A DNA stretch of 64,000 bases from Geobacteraceae bacterium (GCA_025355965.1 JANXYR010000034.1:16383-80382); one strand, 5' to 3'; positions 47,174-57,112 are shown, counted from the stretch's first letter. Notes: generated by a model from the sequence alone, not told the origin. Made by a program: numbers and translations.

Positions 47174-48238
47174 ATGAGTACGGTAAAAAGGAATAAGACC
47201 TTTCTGATTCGAGTCGATGCGTCGGCTCATATCGGCGCGGGCCACCTGATGCGGATGCTCTCTCTTGGCCAACTCCTGGTGGAAGCTGGACATGATGTTC
47301 ATGTTGCAACCATCCCGCATAACCCTTCGACCATTGAATATATACTGAAGAGTGCCGGGTTCAGCCTTCATTATCTGGACAAGGAAACTCCCTGGAATTC
47401 CCGGCATGATTCCGGCTCGTTGCTTGGAATTGCGTCGGAGGTTCGGCCTTCATGGATAATCATTGACGGCTATCATTTTGACGAAGATTACGAATACCAA
47501 ATCAAGGCAGCAGGGTACAAGCTGCTGAGGATTGATGACATTCCGGCTCCCCGTACCTATTATGCCGATTTGATACTCAACCAGAATTTCGGAGCCGATG
47601 CCTCCGCGTATGCAACAGGACCGAACGCCAGGATTCTGGCGGGACTGCCATACGTATTGCTGCGCCGGGAATTCAGGGAAATACAGCATTCACACAAAAA
47701 AGCCTTTGCTTCCGATCCGCTGCACATTCTTGTCAGCCTGGGAGGAGGCACCGCAATGGCTGACGCCTTGAATGCCAGAATTGCTGAAGGGATTTCTGCT
47801 CTTCATGATAGAAAGATCACCGCCACTCTTTTTGTCGGCAAATTGAGTGACTGCGCCCGTGACCTTGAACGCGAGGTCAAAAAGAAGGGGTGGCCTATCG
47901 AGGTAAAAGAGCATAGCTCCAACATGGCTGCCGAAATGTTGAAAGCTGACCTGGCAATCGCCAGCGGCGGTTCCACCATGTGGGAACTGATGTACATGAA
48001 AGTCCCCTTTCTGGCGGTGGCGTTGAACGAACCGCAAAGGGAATACGTGCAGATGCTTTCGGATCAGACCTTGTGCGGTTATCTTGGCTGGCATGAAGAT
48101 CTGGCCGCTGATCATGTTGCCAAGGCAATTCATGACATTATCCGGAACAACACGCTGCGGCAGCGTATGCTGGATAATTACGAGCAGGTAATGGACAGGC
48201 ACAGAATCGGCACCGAACTGCTTTCGCTTCTCAGTTAA
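47174..48238 (+). CDS. pseG: UDP-2,4-diacetamido-2,4,6-trideoxy-altropyranose hydrolase, PseG
   Basis: A 354-residue GT-B-fold hydrolase with the PseG signature IGAGHLMRMLSL (catalytic His) and the C-terminal IASGGSTMWELMYMKVP (nucleotide binding). It removes UDP from the bis-acylated sugar. I chose the ATG at 47174; the frame extends upstream inside the ACP gene but without family sequence. Confidence 0.92.
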   Translation: MSTVKRNKTFLIRVDASAHIGAGHLMRMLSLGQLLVEAGHDVHVATIPHNPSTIEYILKSAGFSLHYLDKETPWNSRHDSGSLLGIASEVRPSWIIIDGYHFDEDYEYQIKAAGYKLLRIDDIPAPRTYYADLILNQNFGADASAYATGPNARILAGLPYVLLRREFREIQHSHKKAFASDPLHILVSLGGGTAMADALNARIAEGISALHDRKITATLFVGKLSDCARDLEREVKKKGWPIEVKEHSSNMAAEMLKADLAIASGGSTMWELMYMKVPFLAVALNEPQREYVQMLSDQTLCGYLGWHEDLAADHVAKAIHDIIRNNTLRQRMLDNYEQVMDRHRIGTELLSLLS

Positions 48239-48309
48239 ATTGGATTCTGAAGTGTCATAAAGCACTCTTCGACCTTGTAAATTTTTGAGCGTATTGAAAG
48301 GTTTTGATC

Positions 48310-49359
48310 ATGAACGAGATATTCATCGCCGGAAGGCCCATCGGACCTGGGCACCCACCGTTTGTTATTGCCGAAATGTCAGGCAACCACAATCAATCGC
48401 TGGAGCGCGCCCTGGCAATTGTAAACGCCGCTGCGGAAGCCGGCGCCCATGCGGTCAAACTCCAGACCTATACCGCTGATACGCTCACCTTGGATGTACA
48501 TGAGGGGGAATTCTTCATTAGTGATGAGAAGAGTCTCTGGAAGGGGGAGTCACTCCATCGGCTGTATCAGCAGGCATCCACACCGTGGGAATGGCATAAA
48601 GCCATTTTTGACCGCTGCAGGGAACTGAATATAATCTGCTTCAGCACTCCTTTCGATGAATCGGCAGTAGATTTTTTGACGAGTCTGAATGCGCCGGCAT
48701 ACAAAATCGCTTCCTTTGAAAACATCCATCTACCTCTGATCCGAAAGGCGGCAGCCACCGGCAAACCGATGATTATTTCCACCGGCATGGCGACGCTGGG
48801 AGAATTGGACGAAGCGGTGCAAGCGGCCCGGGAAGCCGGCTGCAAAGAGTTGGTCCTGCTCAAATGCACCAGCAGTTATCCATCCACCCCGATACACTCA
48901 AACATTCGTACCATTCCTCACCTGCGGGAGTTATTCGGAACCGAGACAGGTATTTCCGACCATACCATGGGCGTGGGAGTTGCGGTTGCGGCAGTTGCCC
49001 TTGGGGCAACGGTGATTGAAAAGCACTTCACCCTCAGTCGCACTGATGGCGGCGTTGATTCGGCTTTTTCCCTTGAACCTGCCGAGTTCACATCGCTTGT
49101 GGTGGAAAGTGAGCGCGCCTGGCAGGCCCTGGGAACTGTCAGTTACGGTCCCGGAGAGAACGAGAAGCTGTCCCGCAACTATCGCCGGTCTTTGTATATC
49201 GCCAAAGATATGGCTGCAGGCGAAACGTTCACACCGGAGAACCTTCGCATCGTCAGGCCCGGATTCGGTCTGCCGCCCAAGTATTATGAGCTTCTGCTTG
49301 GACGCACCGTAACCAGAACAGTGAAAAAAGGGACCCCAGTCAACTGGGACCTGATCTGA
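48310..49359 (+). CDS. pseI: Pseudaminic acid synthase, PseI
   Basis: A 349-residue NeuB-family synthase: AEMSGNHNQSLERAL at the start, KLQTYTADTLTLD, EKHFTLSRTDGGVDSAFSLEP (quoted in part as family signature) and a C-terminal SAF (antifreeze-like) domain (about 285-349). It condenses the hexose with phosphoenolpyruvate to give pseudaminic acid. The GGVDSAFSLEP wording favours PseI over sialic or legionaminic synthases. The ATG at 48310 follows GAAAGG by eight bases; a TTG at 48304 is less likely. Confidence 0.94.
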   Translation: MNEIFIAGRPIGPGHPPFVIAEMSGNHNQSLERALAIVNAAAEAGAHAVKLQTYTADTLTLDVHEGEFFISDEKSLWKGESLHRLYQQASTPWEWHKAIFDRCRELNIICFSTPFDESAVDFLTSLNAPAYKIASFENIHLPLIRKAAATGKPMIISTGMATLGELDEAVQAAREAGCKELVLLKCTSSYPSTPIHSNIRTIPHLRELFGTETGISDHTMGVGVAVAAVALGATVIEKHFTLSRTDGGVDSAFSLEPAEFTSLVVESERAWQALGTVSYGPGENEKLSRNYRRSLYIAKDMAAGETFTPENLRIVRPGFGLPPKYYELLLGRTVTRTVKKGTPVNWDLI

Positions 49360-49373
49360 TTCAGGAGGGTATC

Positions 49374-50078
49374 GTGAGTAAAAGCGTAGCCATCATTACC
49401 GCCCGTGGCGGGAGCAAGCGCATACCGCGCAAGAATATCAAGGATTTCCTGGGAAAGCCGATCATTGCCTATTCTATCGAAGCCGCATTATCGGCCGGAT
49501 GCTTCGACGAGGTAATGGTCTCGACTGATGACGCCGAAATTGCCGAAGTCGCACGAGCGTACGGAGCCGCCATCCCTTTCATGCGTTCCGAAAAAACTTC
49601 CGATGATTTCGCAACCACGGCTGAAGTGCTCACCGAAGTTTTCGAAGAATACCGTAAGATGGGGAAGAGCTTTGACTACGCCTGCTGTATTTACCCCACG
49701 GCACCTTTTGTAACTGGAAAAAAACTGTCGGATTCCCACAATATACTTCTGGAAAACAGTGCCGACTCAACCTTTCCCGTAGTCCGGTTCGGATATCCGA
49801 TTCTGCGGGCAATGAAGGTGGAGGACGGAAAGCTGCAGATGATGTGGCCGGAACATATAAACACCCGCTCTCAGGATTTGCAACCGGCCTTTCATGACAG
49901 CGGGCAGTTCTACTGGTTCAATGCCGAGAAATTCATGCAAACCAAGCGTATCTTCACTGACCGGACCTATCCGATTGAAGTTCCCGAATCGGAAGTTCAG
50001 GATATCGATACCCTGGAAGACTGGAAAATTGCTGAAATGAAATACCGGATTTTATTTGGCGATGGATCATCGACCTGA
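49374..50078 (+). CDS. pseF: CMP-pseudaminic acid cytidylyltransferase, PseF
   Basis: A 234-residue CMP-sugar synthetase (ARGGSKRIPRKNIKDFLGKP at residues 10-29; STDDAEIAEVARAYGA; DSGQFYWF). It activates pseudaminic acid with CTP for transfer. The start is GTG, preceded by AGGAGGG. It completes the pathway within the cluster. The stop overlaps the next start (TGATG). Confidence 0.93.
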   Translation: MSKSVAIITARGGSKRIPRKNIKDFLGKPIIAYSIEAALSAGCFDEVMVSTDDAEIAEVARAYGAAIPFMRSEKTSDDFATTAEVLTEVFEEYRKMGKSFDYACCIYPTAPFVTGKKLSDSHNILLENSADSTFPVVRFGYPILRAMKVEDGKLQMMWPEHINTRSQDLQPAFHDSGQFYWFNAEKFMQTKRIFTDRTYPIEVPESEVQDIDTLEDWKIAEMKYRILFGDGSST

Positions 50079-51064
50079 TGAAAAAATTTTCTGTCATCAT
50101 AATCGGCGCCGGCAAAATCGGCGCTTTTTTCGACACTCCTCAAAGCAGAGAGTTTCTTACTCACGCTCATGCATTCTCGGCCCATCCTGGCTTTGAACTA
50201 CTCGGCTTTGTCGATAGCAGCCTGGAGTCCGCTGAAAGAGCTTCACACATATGGGGAGGAAATGCATATCAAAGCGTTGACGAAGCATTCAGCCATAATA
50301 CCGTAGACGTTGCTGTCGTAGCGACACCGGACGACCGGCATTTACCTCTTTTGAAAGAGCTGGCCAAATATTCGCTTGAACTGGTTATTGCCGAAAAACC
50401 ATTAACAAGGACGGTTGCGGAGGCCGAGGAGATTCTGGCCCTTTACCGGGAGAACGGCATTCGGATTTCGGTTAATTATTCTCGCCGATTTGTTCCGGAA
50501 TTTTCTGATCTTGCTTCAGACATCGCTTCAGGGGTTTATGGCAGGTATATAAACGGAAGCGGGCATTACGGGAAAGGCACCACCCATAACGGAACCCATA
50601 TGATTGACTTGCTGGGCTTATTGCTTGGTGAAATCAAGGTTGCCGATGTGCTGGGCTGTATCGACGATTATTATGAAGATGATCCCTCCTGTACCGCCTG
50701 CCTGAGCCTTTCCGGAGGGAAGCCTTTTTTCATGCAGGCGGTCAGCTGCAAGCTGTTTACCATCTTTGAACTGGACCTGTTCTTTGAGCAGAAACGAATA
50801 AAGATCACCGATTCGGGTTGTAAAATTGAATATTACGCAGTCTGCAAGAGTGAACTCGTTGCTGGGTACAGTTACCTCGGACTTGAGCGAACCATTGATA
50901 CGTCTTTGAACAGAGCCTTGCAATACGTTGCGGATCAGACCTATTCTTGCCTGTTATCCGGCAAGGAATCCGTATGCTCGGGTAACGAGGCATTAAAGTC
51001 ATTGAAAATAGCCCATGAAGTCAAGATGCTGGCTACTAATTCCGGTCTGGTCTCACATCAATGA
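50078..51064 (+). CDS. Gfo/Idh/MocA-family oxidoreductase
   Basis: A 328-residue NAD-dependent sugar dehydrogenase: Rossmann motif IIGAGKIGAFFD, the EKPLTRT segment with the family Lys-Pro, and an alpha/beta C-terminal domain. It probably oxidises or reduces a sugar hydroxyl, as in amino-sugar pathways that pair such an enzyme with an aminotransferase; one lies two genes on (52191). It overlaps pseF and the next gene by 1 and 4 bases. Confidence 0.88.
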   Translation: MKKFSVIIIGAGKIGAFFDTPQSREFLTHAHAFSAHPGFELLGFVDSSLESAERASHIWGGNAYQSVDEAFSHNTVDVAVVATPDDRHLPLLKELAKYSLELVIAEKPLTRTVAEAEEILALYRENGIRISVNYSRRFVPEFSDLASDIASGVYGRYINGSGHYGKGTTHNGTHMIDLLGLLLGEIKVADVLGCIDDYYEDDPSCTACLSLSGGKPFFMQAVSCKLFTIFELDLFFEQKRIKITDSGCKIEYYAVCKSELVAGYSYLGLERTIDTSLNRALQYVADQTYSCLLSGKESVCSGNEALKSLKIAHEVKMLATNSGLVSHQ

Positions 51065-52209
51065 TGCCCCCCGAAAAAAAAGTTCTCCTCTTCTCACGGG
51101 ATCCAGGTGGCGCAAACACCATAATTCCGCTGGTAAAGCCACTCAGAGAAAAAGGTTATAACGCCATGCTATATGGCAAGGACGTTGCGCTGAACAGATA
51201 CGCCGATGCCGGCCTGCCATCGTCGGACATCATCTCCGAAGTCAACCATGTGTCACCTGATGCAATCGAAAATTTTCTGCGCACCGTACATCCGGATGTT
51301 GTAATCACCGGTACCAGTGCCGACGATTTTACCGAAAAATATCTGTGGCAGGCTGCCGGACGCATCGGAATACCTTCCATGGCCATCATTGATCAGTGGA
51401 CAAATTACGGGCTGCGATTTTCCGATTTCCTAGTTTCTGAAATTTCAGAATATCTGAAAAGGAAGAATCACCCTTATTGTCCCTCCGTCATTGTAGCTAT
51501 GGATGACTACTCCCGGATAGAAATGATACACGAGGGATTGCCTTCTGAGAAAATTGTTGTATGCGGACAACCCTATTTCGAAACCATCGCATCGTTTGTT
51601 CCAAACCCTGAAGAACTTGCCGGGTGTAATCAACGTAACGCCATCAGGGATGACGATTTTGTTGTTGTGTTTGCTTCTGAACCGATCATCAAGACCTGCG
51701 GCGACACCGCCCTGAGTTTCTGGGGTTATTCTGAAAGATCTATCTTTTCTTCCCTGGTGCGGGCTTTACACCAAAACACACGGAAAAGTACCGGTCAGCG
51801 CGTAGTCTTGGTCATTCGACCTCATCCCAAGGAATCCAGAGATGGGCTCCTGGACATTGTTAAACAGTACCCTGACCTACACTGGTCCATTGACGCCGAA
51901 ACATCTCCCCGTGTTCTGATAAAAAGAGGTGATCTGGTTTGCGGGATGTCATCGATGTTTTTGATTGAATCTGTTATCATGGGCCGCCCGACTATGAGCA
52001 TCCAGATCGGCCTCAAACGTGAAAATCCGTTTATTTTGGACCGACAGGGAACCCTCGCCAGTATATTAACAGAGGACGATTTATACTCACAATTAGGTCG
52101 TATAATTAATCACAAAGAATATAATAAACCTCGATTCGATGTTATACATAACTCTGTGGAACGGATTATTTCAGAAATGGAGAACCTGATATGGCAGAAC
52201 TTGCAATAA
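51061..52209 (+). CDS. GT-B-like protein of unknown function
   Basis: A 382-residue soluble protein that I place only tentatively. The N-terminus (KVLLFSRDPGGANTIIPLVKPL) and the middle (VVCGQPYFETIA, VIRPHPKES, CGMSSMFLIESVIMGRP) resemble UDP-GlcNAc 2-epimerase or capsule-type GT-B folds that bind UDP- or CMP-sugars. It could be a glycosyltransferase or a nucleotide-sugar hydrolase/epimerase. It overlaps its neighbours by 4 and 19 bases, so it is coupled to both the dehydrogenase and the aminotransferase. Confidence 0.75.
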   Translation: MMPPEKKVLLFSRDPGGANTIIPLVKPLREKGYNAMLYGKDVALNRYADAGLPSSDIISEVNHVSPDAIENFLRTVHPDVVITGTSADDFTEKYLWQAAGRIGIPSMAIIDQWTNYGLRFSDFLVSEISEYLKRKNHPYCPSVIVAMDDYSRIEMIHEGLPSEKIVVCGQPYFETIASFVPNPEELAGCNQRNAIRDDDFVVVFASEPIIKTCGDTALSFWGYSERSIFSSLVRALHQNTRKSTGQRVVLVIRPHPKESRDGLLDIVKQYPDLHWSIDAETSPRVLIKRGDLVCGMSSMFLIESVIMGRPTMSIQIGLKRENPFILDRQGTLASILTEDDLYSQLGRIINHKEYNKPRFDVIHNSVERIISEMENLIWQNLQ

Positions 52210-53465
52210 ACGGGGGTACACCTGTCAGGGTTGCCCCGTTCCCCCGCTACAATACTATCGGTGATGAAGAGAAGAAGGCGGTGATGGAGGTGCTTGACAC
52301 CGGTGTCCTGTCACAGTTCCTCGGCACCTGGCATCCTGATTTTTATGGGGGGCCACGGATACAGAAACTCGAAAAAGAGTGGGCCGAATATTTTGGCGTG
52401 AAACACGCAGTAACGGTAAATTCAGCTACTTCGGGACTTTATGCAGCCGCCGGCGCTGCCGGTGTAGGACCGGGCGACGAAGTCATAGTTTCCCCTTACA
52501 CCATGATAGCCTCGGCCACCGCCGCGCTTGTCTACGGTGCGATTCCGGTTTTTGCAGATATCGACCCGGATATTTTCTGCCTTTCTCCCCAATCGATCCG
52601 GCAGAGGATCACCCCTTTCACCAAGGCGATCATTGTCGTCGATATTTTCGGACATCCGGCTGACATGGACGAAATAATGGCCATCGCCTCCGAGAATAAT
52701 CTGATTGTCATTGAAGATAATGCCCAGGGGCCCGGAGCCCTATTCAGGGGCAGGTTTGCCGGGACATTGGCCCATATGGGTGTCTTCAGTCTCAACTATC
52801 ACAAGACGATTCACACCGGCGAAGGCGGAGTTATAGTCACCAACGATGATGAACTTGCAGAACGTCTGCAGCTTATCCGCAACCATGCCGAGGTTGTGGT
52901 GAGAGGCAAAGGGGTCCAGAACCTTGTCAATATGGTCGGTTTTAACTATCGCATGACCGAGATCGAGGCCGCCATCGGCAGCGAACAGTTAAAAAAGCTC
53001 AAAAGCCTGGTCGAAGCGCGGCAGGCAAATGCGGCGTATCTGACCGAACGGCTGCGCGGCCTGCCCGGTTTAACCCCGCCAACGGCACGCAATGACGCTA
53101 CCCACGGGTATTACGTATACTCCATCCGCTATGATGCTACGGCTACCGGTGTTTCCCGCGAACGTTTCGTGGAGGCACTCAGAGCGGAGGGACTCGGGTT
53201 AAACGCAGGCTATGTTCTCCCCATATACCTGGAGCCGATGTATCAGCAGCGCATCGCCTTTGGTAAAGACGGCTATCCATTCACCTACTCCGGCTATCAG
53301 GGCGTGGTCAGTTATGAAAAGGGCATCTGCCCGGTAACGGAACAGATGCATTTCAATGAACTGATCTGTGGTGATTTCTGTCACGCAAACCTGGGCAGAG
53401 AGGATCTGGACGACATCGTGGCCATCTTTGTGAAAGTGTTCACCAACATTGCCGAGCTTCGCTGA
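52191..53465 (+). CDS. DegT/DnrJ/EryC1/StrS sugar aminotransferase
   Basis: A 424-residue PLP enzyme: SATSGLYAAAGAAGVGPGDE, DNAQGPGA, and Lys205 in NYHKTIHTGEGG. It aminates a keto sugar. It is clearly different from PseC and so implies a second amino sugar (or a non-sugar keto substrate) made in the same operon, likely from the product of the neighbouring Gfo/Idh dehydrogenase. It overlaps the previous gene by 19 bases. Confidence 0.92.
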   Translation: MAELAINGGTPVRVAPFPRYNTIGDEEKKAVMEVLDTGVLSQFLGTWHPDFYGGPRIQKLEKEWAEYFGVKHAVTVNSATSGLYAAAGAAGVGPGDEVIVSPYTMIASATAALVYGAIPVFADIDPDIFCLSPQSIRQRITPFTKAIIVVDIFGHPADMDEIMAIASENNLIVIEDNAQGPGALFRGRFAGTLAHMGVFSLNYHKTIHTGEGGVIVTNDDELAERLQLIRNHAEVVVRGKGVQNLVNMVGFNYRMTEIEAAIGSEQLKKLKSLVEARQANAAYLTERLRGLPGLTPPTARNDATHGYYVYSIRYDATATGVSRERFVEALRAEGLGLNAGYVLPIYLEPMYQQRIAFGKDGYPFTYSGYQGVVSYEKGICPVTEQMHFNELICGDFCHANLGREDLDDIVAIFVKVFTNIAELR

Positions 53466-53492
53466 AGTACAAAAACCACCCCAGGAATTTTA

Positions 53493-54464
53493 ATGCCGAT
53501 CGCAATAAGTACATGCCATGACAATCAGCAATGGGACGCATTTGTAGAGAGCTCTCCCCATGGAAATGTGTTCTGCAAAACAGCTTTCCTTGACGCTCTT
53601 CCCGTTGAATATGAGCTGATAACCTTGGTGGAGAGCGGTGTAATAACCCTTGGAGCGATTGTTTTGCGTCGAGGTGGCGTGGAATTGAGAGCACCGCATC
53701 CGTTGACTATGTATCAGGGAGTCATCTGTTCCGGCAGCTATTGCGCCTTGCCCTGCCATAAACGCCCCAAATGGATACTCGAACGATTGAATCTACTTTT
53801 TGATGAGCTGGCATCACGATGCGACAGGATTTCGTTCAGTCTCTTCCACTCCTTTGACGACATACGCCCGTTCCAGTGGTTCAATTACAATGAACCGCAG
53901 CGGGGGACGTTCTCGATTAGCCCAAGGTACACAGGCATCCTGGATTTGAGCGGTATTGAAGACTTTGAAACCTACCTCACACAGGTGAGAAGCGTACGTC
54001 GACAGGAGTATCGAAAAGCGGTGAAAGACGGCTTCACCATCGAATCATCCGACAACATCAATGAGTTGCATAGACTCCATCAGGCTACCTTTGAACGCCA
54101 GGGAATAACCATGAAACCGGAAGAAGAAGAATTGGTGTTGAATATCTCCCAGGCGTCTTTAGAAAACGGATACGGTGAACTGCTTATCTGCCGTGATGAA
54201 TATGGTACTCCCGCTTCAGCAACGTTGTTTATTTATGATCACCGCTACGGATACTATCATTTCGGAGCGAGCGATCCCAATTTCCGTAAAACAGGTGCGG
54301 GAACCTTTTTGCTGATGGAAAATATCCGTCGCTGTATTGACAAAAAACTTGTCGGCGTGGATTTTGTAGGGATAAACTCCCCCAACAGAGGCGATTACAA
54401 AACCAGCTTTAATGCCAAAGCAACGGTGTATTTTGATGTTGACTGCGTAATTCAGTCTTCGTAA
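53493..54464 (+). CDS. FemAB/GNAT-type acyltransferase
   Basis: A 323-residue protein of the FemAB / BcsL-type acetyltransferase superfamily (ending domain with HRLHQATFERQG, YHFGASDPNFRKTGAGTFLL). These proteins transfer acyl or aminoacyl groups to amino sugars or peptidoglycan. It follows the second aminotransferase and could acylate its product. No ligand residues can be assigned with confidence. Confidence 0.75.
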   Translation: MPIAISTCHDNQQWDAFVESSPHGNVFCKTAFLDALPVEYELITLVESGVITLGAIVLRRGGVELRAPHPLTMYQGVICSGSYCALPCHKRPKWILERLNLLFDELASRCDRISFSLFHSFDDIRPFQWFNYNEPQRGTFSISPRYTGILDLSGIEDFETYLTQVRSVRRQEYRKAVKDGFTIESSDNINELHRLHQATFERQGITMKPEEEELVLNISQASLENGYGELLICRDEYGTPASATLFIYDHRYGYYHFGASDPNFRKTGAGTFLLMENIRRCIDKKLVGVDFVGINSPNRGDYKTSFNAKATVYFDVDCVIQSS

Positions 54465-54542
54465 ACATCATAAATCGCACGCTCTCTCAAATGCATTTCA
54501 TACCGGAATATATACCGGTCTCTTTAATCGGTCGGAGCATTC

Positions 54543-56237
54543 ATGAAAAATGTGATCGTCATCATCTACTCAAATGATATACCCGCTGCGGCAGAAATTG
54601 CCAAGAATCTGGACGACTACGAGACGTACGTATTTGATCCGACACTGGTGGATAGAGTAACAACAAGCAAGCTTTCGAATGTAAAACTTGTCGCATGGGA
54701 TGATTGTATTGACATTTCAGAGCTTATCGATTGGTCACATGCGACTGCCTTTGAAATGGAAAAAGAGTTGGATCGCTCGGTACAGGATATTATTCCCGGC
54801 GTTTCTATTTGTTCGTGGCAGCATCTTAGTTTACATTATTTTTTGAATAGTTACAGATGGTATTCCGGACTTTGGGAGAACACGTTAACAGATCTACGTG
54901 ACTCTAAATTCCATGTTTTCATGTATGACAACCCGGCGCAATCTGTTTTCCCGTCATTTATTCCGTCACTGCTGCTCATGCAAAAGCTGCGGGCTGATTC
55001 TATTGAATTCAGCGCTTACACGTATGGAAAAAAGGAAGATGACACCGGCCTAATCCCAGATCTTTGCCATGAAAACCACCTGACGGATAATCACAACACG
55101 ATAATCACGCATCTACCAACCTGCCTTTACGACCACACGTATTTCAACGATGAGCTGAAAGCATCAGGTAGATCTGTTACCAATATTCAGTCAAAGTATT
55201 GGGATGTACCAATTACCGCTGAAAATGATATCGGCATAATAAACATTAAAGATGTTGACGATACTATTCTGGAGAAACATCGAAAACAGATTGAAGCTTT
55301 TGCTGATTGCATTTTGGAGGCACTACATGTAGCGCTGAGTTCATATACTATCTCAAATGTTTACAGAACCCGGCAGGCAGAACACATGGCCAGCATCTAC
55401 AAATCACAACTGGTAACGTATTATCTGCTGGAAGAACATTTTAAAGTAAACAAGCCGGACAAAATGTTACTTTCCGAGCATGACGCCGGTTTCCACGGCC
55501 CGCTGTTCTCATTTGCTGCAAATCATTGCATTCCGGTCCTGCTGGTGCCGCACTCAAAATGTTACGGCATGATTGAATTCAACTACAGGAATATCACTGC
55601 CCTTACACATCCTATTCAGGGAGAATGTGTCCTGGATGGAACCGGTAGAAAAGTATTGAACTTCAATCTTACATACCCTGAAAACTTTGCTGCCTCTACA
55701 GTCTATCCGGGCAAGATTAAGAAAATCGGCGTACTTTTGAATGGTATCAGTCTGAACGGGGTGTATTCGACCCGGTACAAACCCTATGTGGAAGGAATCA
55801 AAAAAATATACCAGTGGTGTAACTCGCATAATATCCAGTTAAGCGTCAGATGCAGGCCAGGCATATCAATGCTGACTATTCTCGCCAATGAAACCGGTAT
55901 GGATATACATGACTTAAGTAACGCTCTTAATGTATCATTACCTGATTTCGCTAAAAGCATCGATTTGTGCCTTATGTATGATGGACCTACAAGTGCCGCC
56001 CTTGATTTTCTGAAAAACTCCATTCCAATACTGAACCCGATACCGGAGGATATTTCCTGGCATGAAGCAAATACCGTCAGCACCAAAGTCGTGCCGAGAA
56101 ACAGCATTGATGTTACGCTCAAGACCCTGGAAACATTTGTATCCGATGAGTTGAACTTCTATCTGTTCAAAACGGCACAATTCAGGGATTATTTAAACAT
56201 GTTCAACGGCGCATATCCTTTACGACATTTTTTATAG
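54543..56237 (+). CDS. Large protein of unknown function
   Basis: A 564-residue soluble protein I do not recognise. There is no signal peptide or membrane segment. The C-terminal half has a segment reminiscent of capsule-type GT-B transferases (SEHDAGFHGPLFSFAANHCIP, quoted in part; LLVPHSKCYGMIEF; SVRCRPGISMLTIL; SIDLCLMYDGPTSAALDFL). A glycosyltransferase role is likely from context only. It is more AT-rich than the pse genes before it, as are the genes that follow. Preceded by 78 bases of non-coding DNA. Confidence 0.7.
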   Translation: MKNVIVIIYSNDIPAAAEIAKNLDDYETYVFDPTLVDRVTTSKLSNVKLVAWDDCIDISELIDWSHATAFEMEKELDRSVQDIIPGVSICSWQHLSLHYFLNSYRWYSGLWENTLTDLRDSKFHVFMYDNPAQSVFPSFIPSLLLMQKLRADSIEFSAYTYGKKEDDTGLIPDLCHENHLTDNHNTIITHLPTCLYDHTYFNDELKASGRSVTNIQSKYWDVPITAENDIGIINIKDVDDTILEKHRKQIEAFADCILEALHVALSSYTISNVYRTRQAEHMASIYKSQLVTYYLLEEHFKVNKPDKMLLSEHDAGFHGPLFSFAANHCIPVLLVPHSKCYGMIEFNYRNITALTHPIQGECVLDGTGRKVLNFNLTYPENFAASTVYPGKIKKIGVLLNGISLNGVYSTRYKPYVEGIKKIYQWCNSHNIQLSVRCRPGISMLTILANETGMDIHDLSNALNVSLPDFAKSIDLCLMYDGPTSAALDFLKNSIPILNPIPEDISWHEANTVSTKVVPRNSIDVTLKTLETFVSDELNFYLFKTAQFRDYLNMFNGAYPLRHFL

Positions 56238-56350
56238 CTGATCATGTAATCTCTGCAAAGGGCTTGGTACAGATAACGGTATAAACACTTTTCAACAGAG
56301 TCTTGGTAAAAAAGAACTTCAATGAATGCAGCCACTAGAAAGGATATCCA

Positions 56351-57112
56351 ATGAATGAAATAACAATCGATATGCTACATCGAAACAACGTTGGCAAGGT
56401 CAGCGATAAGTGGGAGTCGTATCTCGAGTACTACGATACTCTATTCGCCCCGTTGCGCAATCAAGCTATTTCAATGCTTGAGATTGGCGTTCAAAACGGT
56501 GGTTCGCTTGAAACTTGGGCAAAATACTTTAAGTCAGGTGAGCGTTTTGTAGGGTGCGACATCAACCAGAAGTGCGGCTCGCTCGAATATGATGACCCAC
56601 GAATCAGCATAGTGATTGGTGACGTAACCACGTCACCGGCCTTCCAGGCCATTCGCACCATTAGTCCGGACTTTGACATCATTATTGATGACGGGTCGCA
56701 TGTCTCTATGGATGTGCTGAATGCCTTCGTAAATTATTTCCCCATGGTCAAGCCAGGTGGATTGTATGTTGTGGAAGATACGCACTTACTCTATAACGAC
56801 CAGGGAGGCGGTGGGATCCTGAGTGAGTACGACGCCTACTCGTTCTTCAAGAAGCTGATTGATGTCATTAACTTCCAATTCTGGCGCGACGATGTTTCAA
56901 TAAATACCTACTTCCGTACTTTTTTTCCGCTTCGCGCTACCCCAAGCTTCATCCTTGACGGATGGGTGGATTCAATCGAATTCAGAAACTCGATCATCAC
57001 GGTTAAAAAATCGTTATCAGCAAACCATGAAAAACTTGGCAAGCGGATCATTACCGGGCGTTCGGCTCAGGTAGACGTAGCACCGTTACAATTAATTGGG
57101 GAAGATGCATAA
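56351..57112 (+). CDS. Class I SAM methyltransferase
   Basis: A 253-residue methyltransferase (MLEIGVQNGGSLETWAKYF near residue 38, then DFDIIIDDGSH, YVVEDTHLLY). It resembles CmcI/rhamnosyl O-methyltransferase-like enzymes of polysaccharide clusters and probably O-methylates a sugar. It is the last plus-strand gene of the operon; 78 bases separate it from the convergent gene, with no clear terminator. Confidence 0.85.
   Translation: MNEITIDMLHRNNVGKVSDKWESYLEYYDTLFAPLRNQAISMLEIGVQNGGSLETWAKYFKSGERFVGCDINQKCGSLEYDDPRISIVIGDVTTSPAFQAIRTISPDFDIIIDDGSHVSMDVLNAFVNYFPMVKPGGLYVVEDTHLLYNDQGGGGILSEYDAYSFFKKLIDVINFQFWRDDVSINTYFRTFFPLRATPSFILDGWVDSIEFRNSIITVKKSLSANHEKLGKRIITGRSAQVDVAPLQLIGEDA

Noticed and set aside
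48310..50078. Reading the cluster as a legionaminic or sialic acid pathway
   Set aside because: PseB is the inverting type, and the synthase carries the GGVDSAFSLEP wording of PseI; pseC, pseG and pseH matches also agree with pseudaminic acid.
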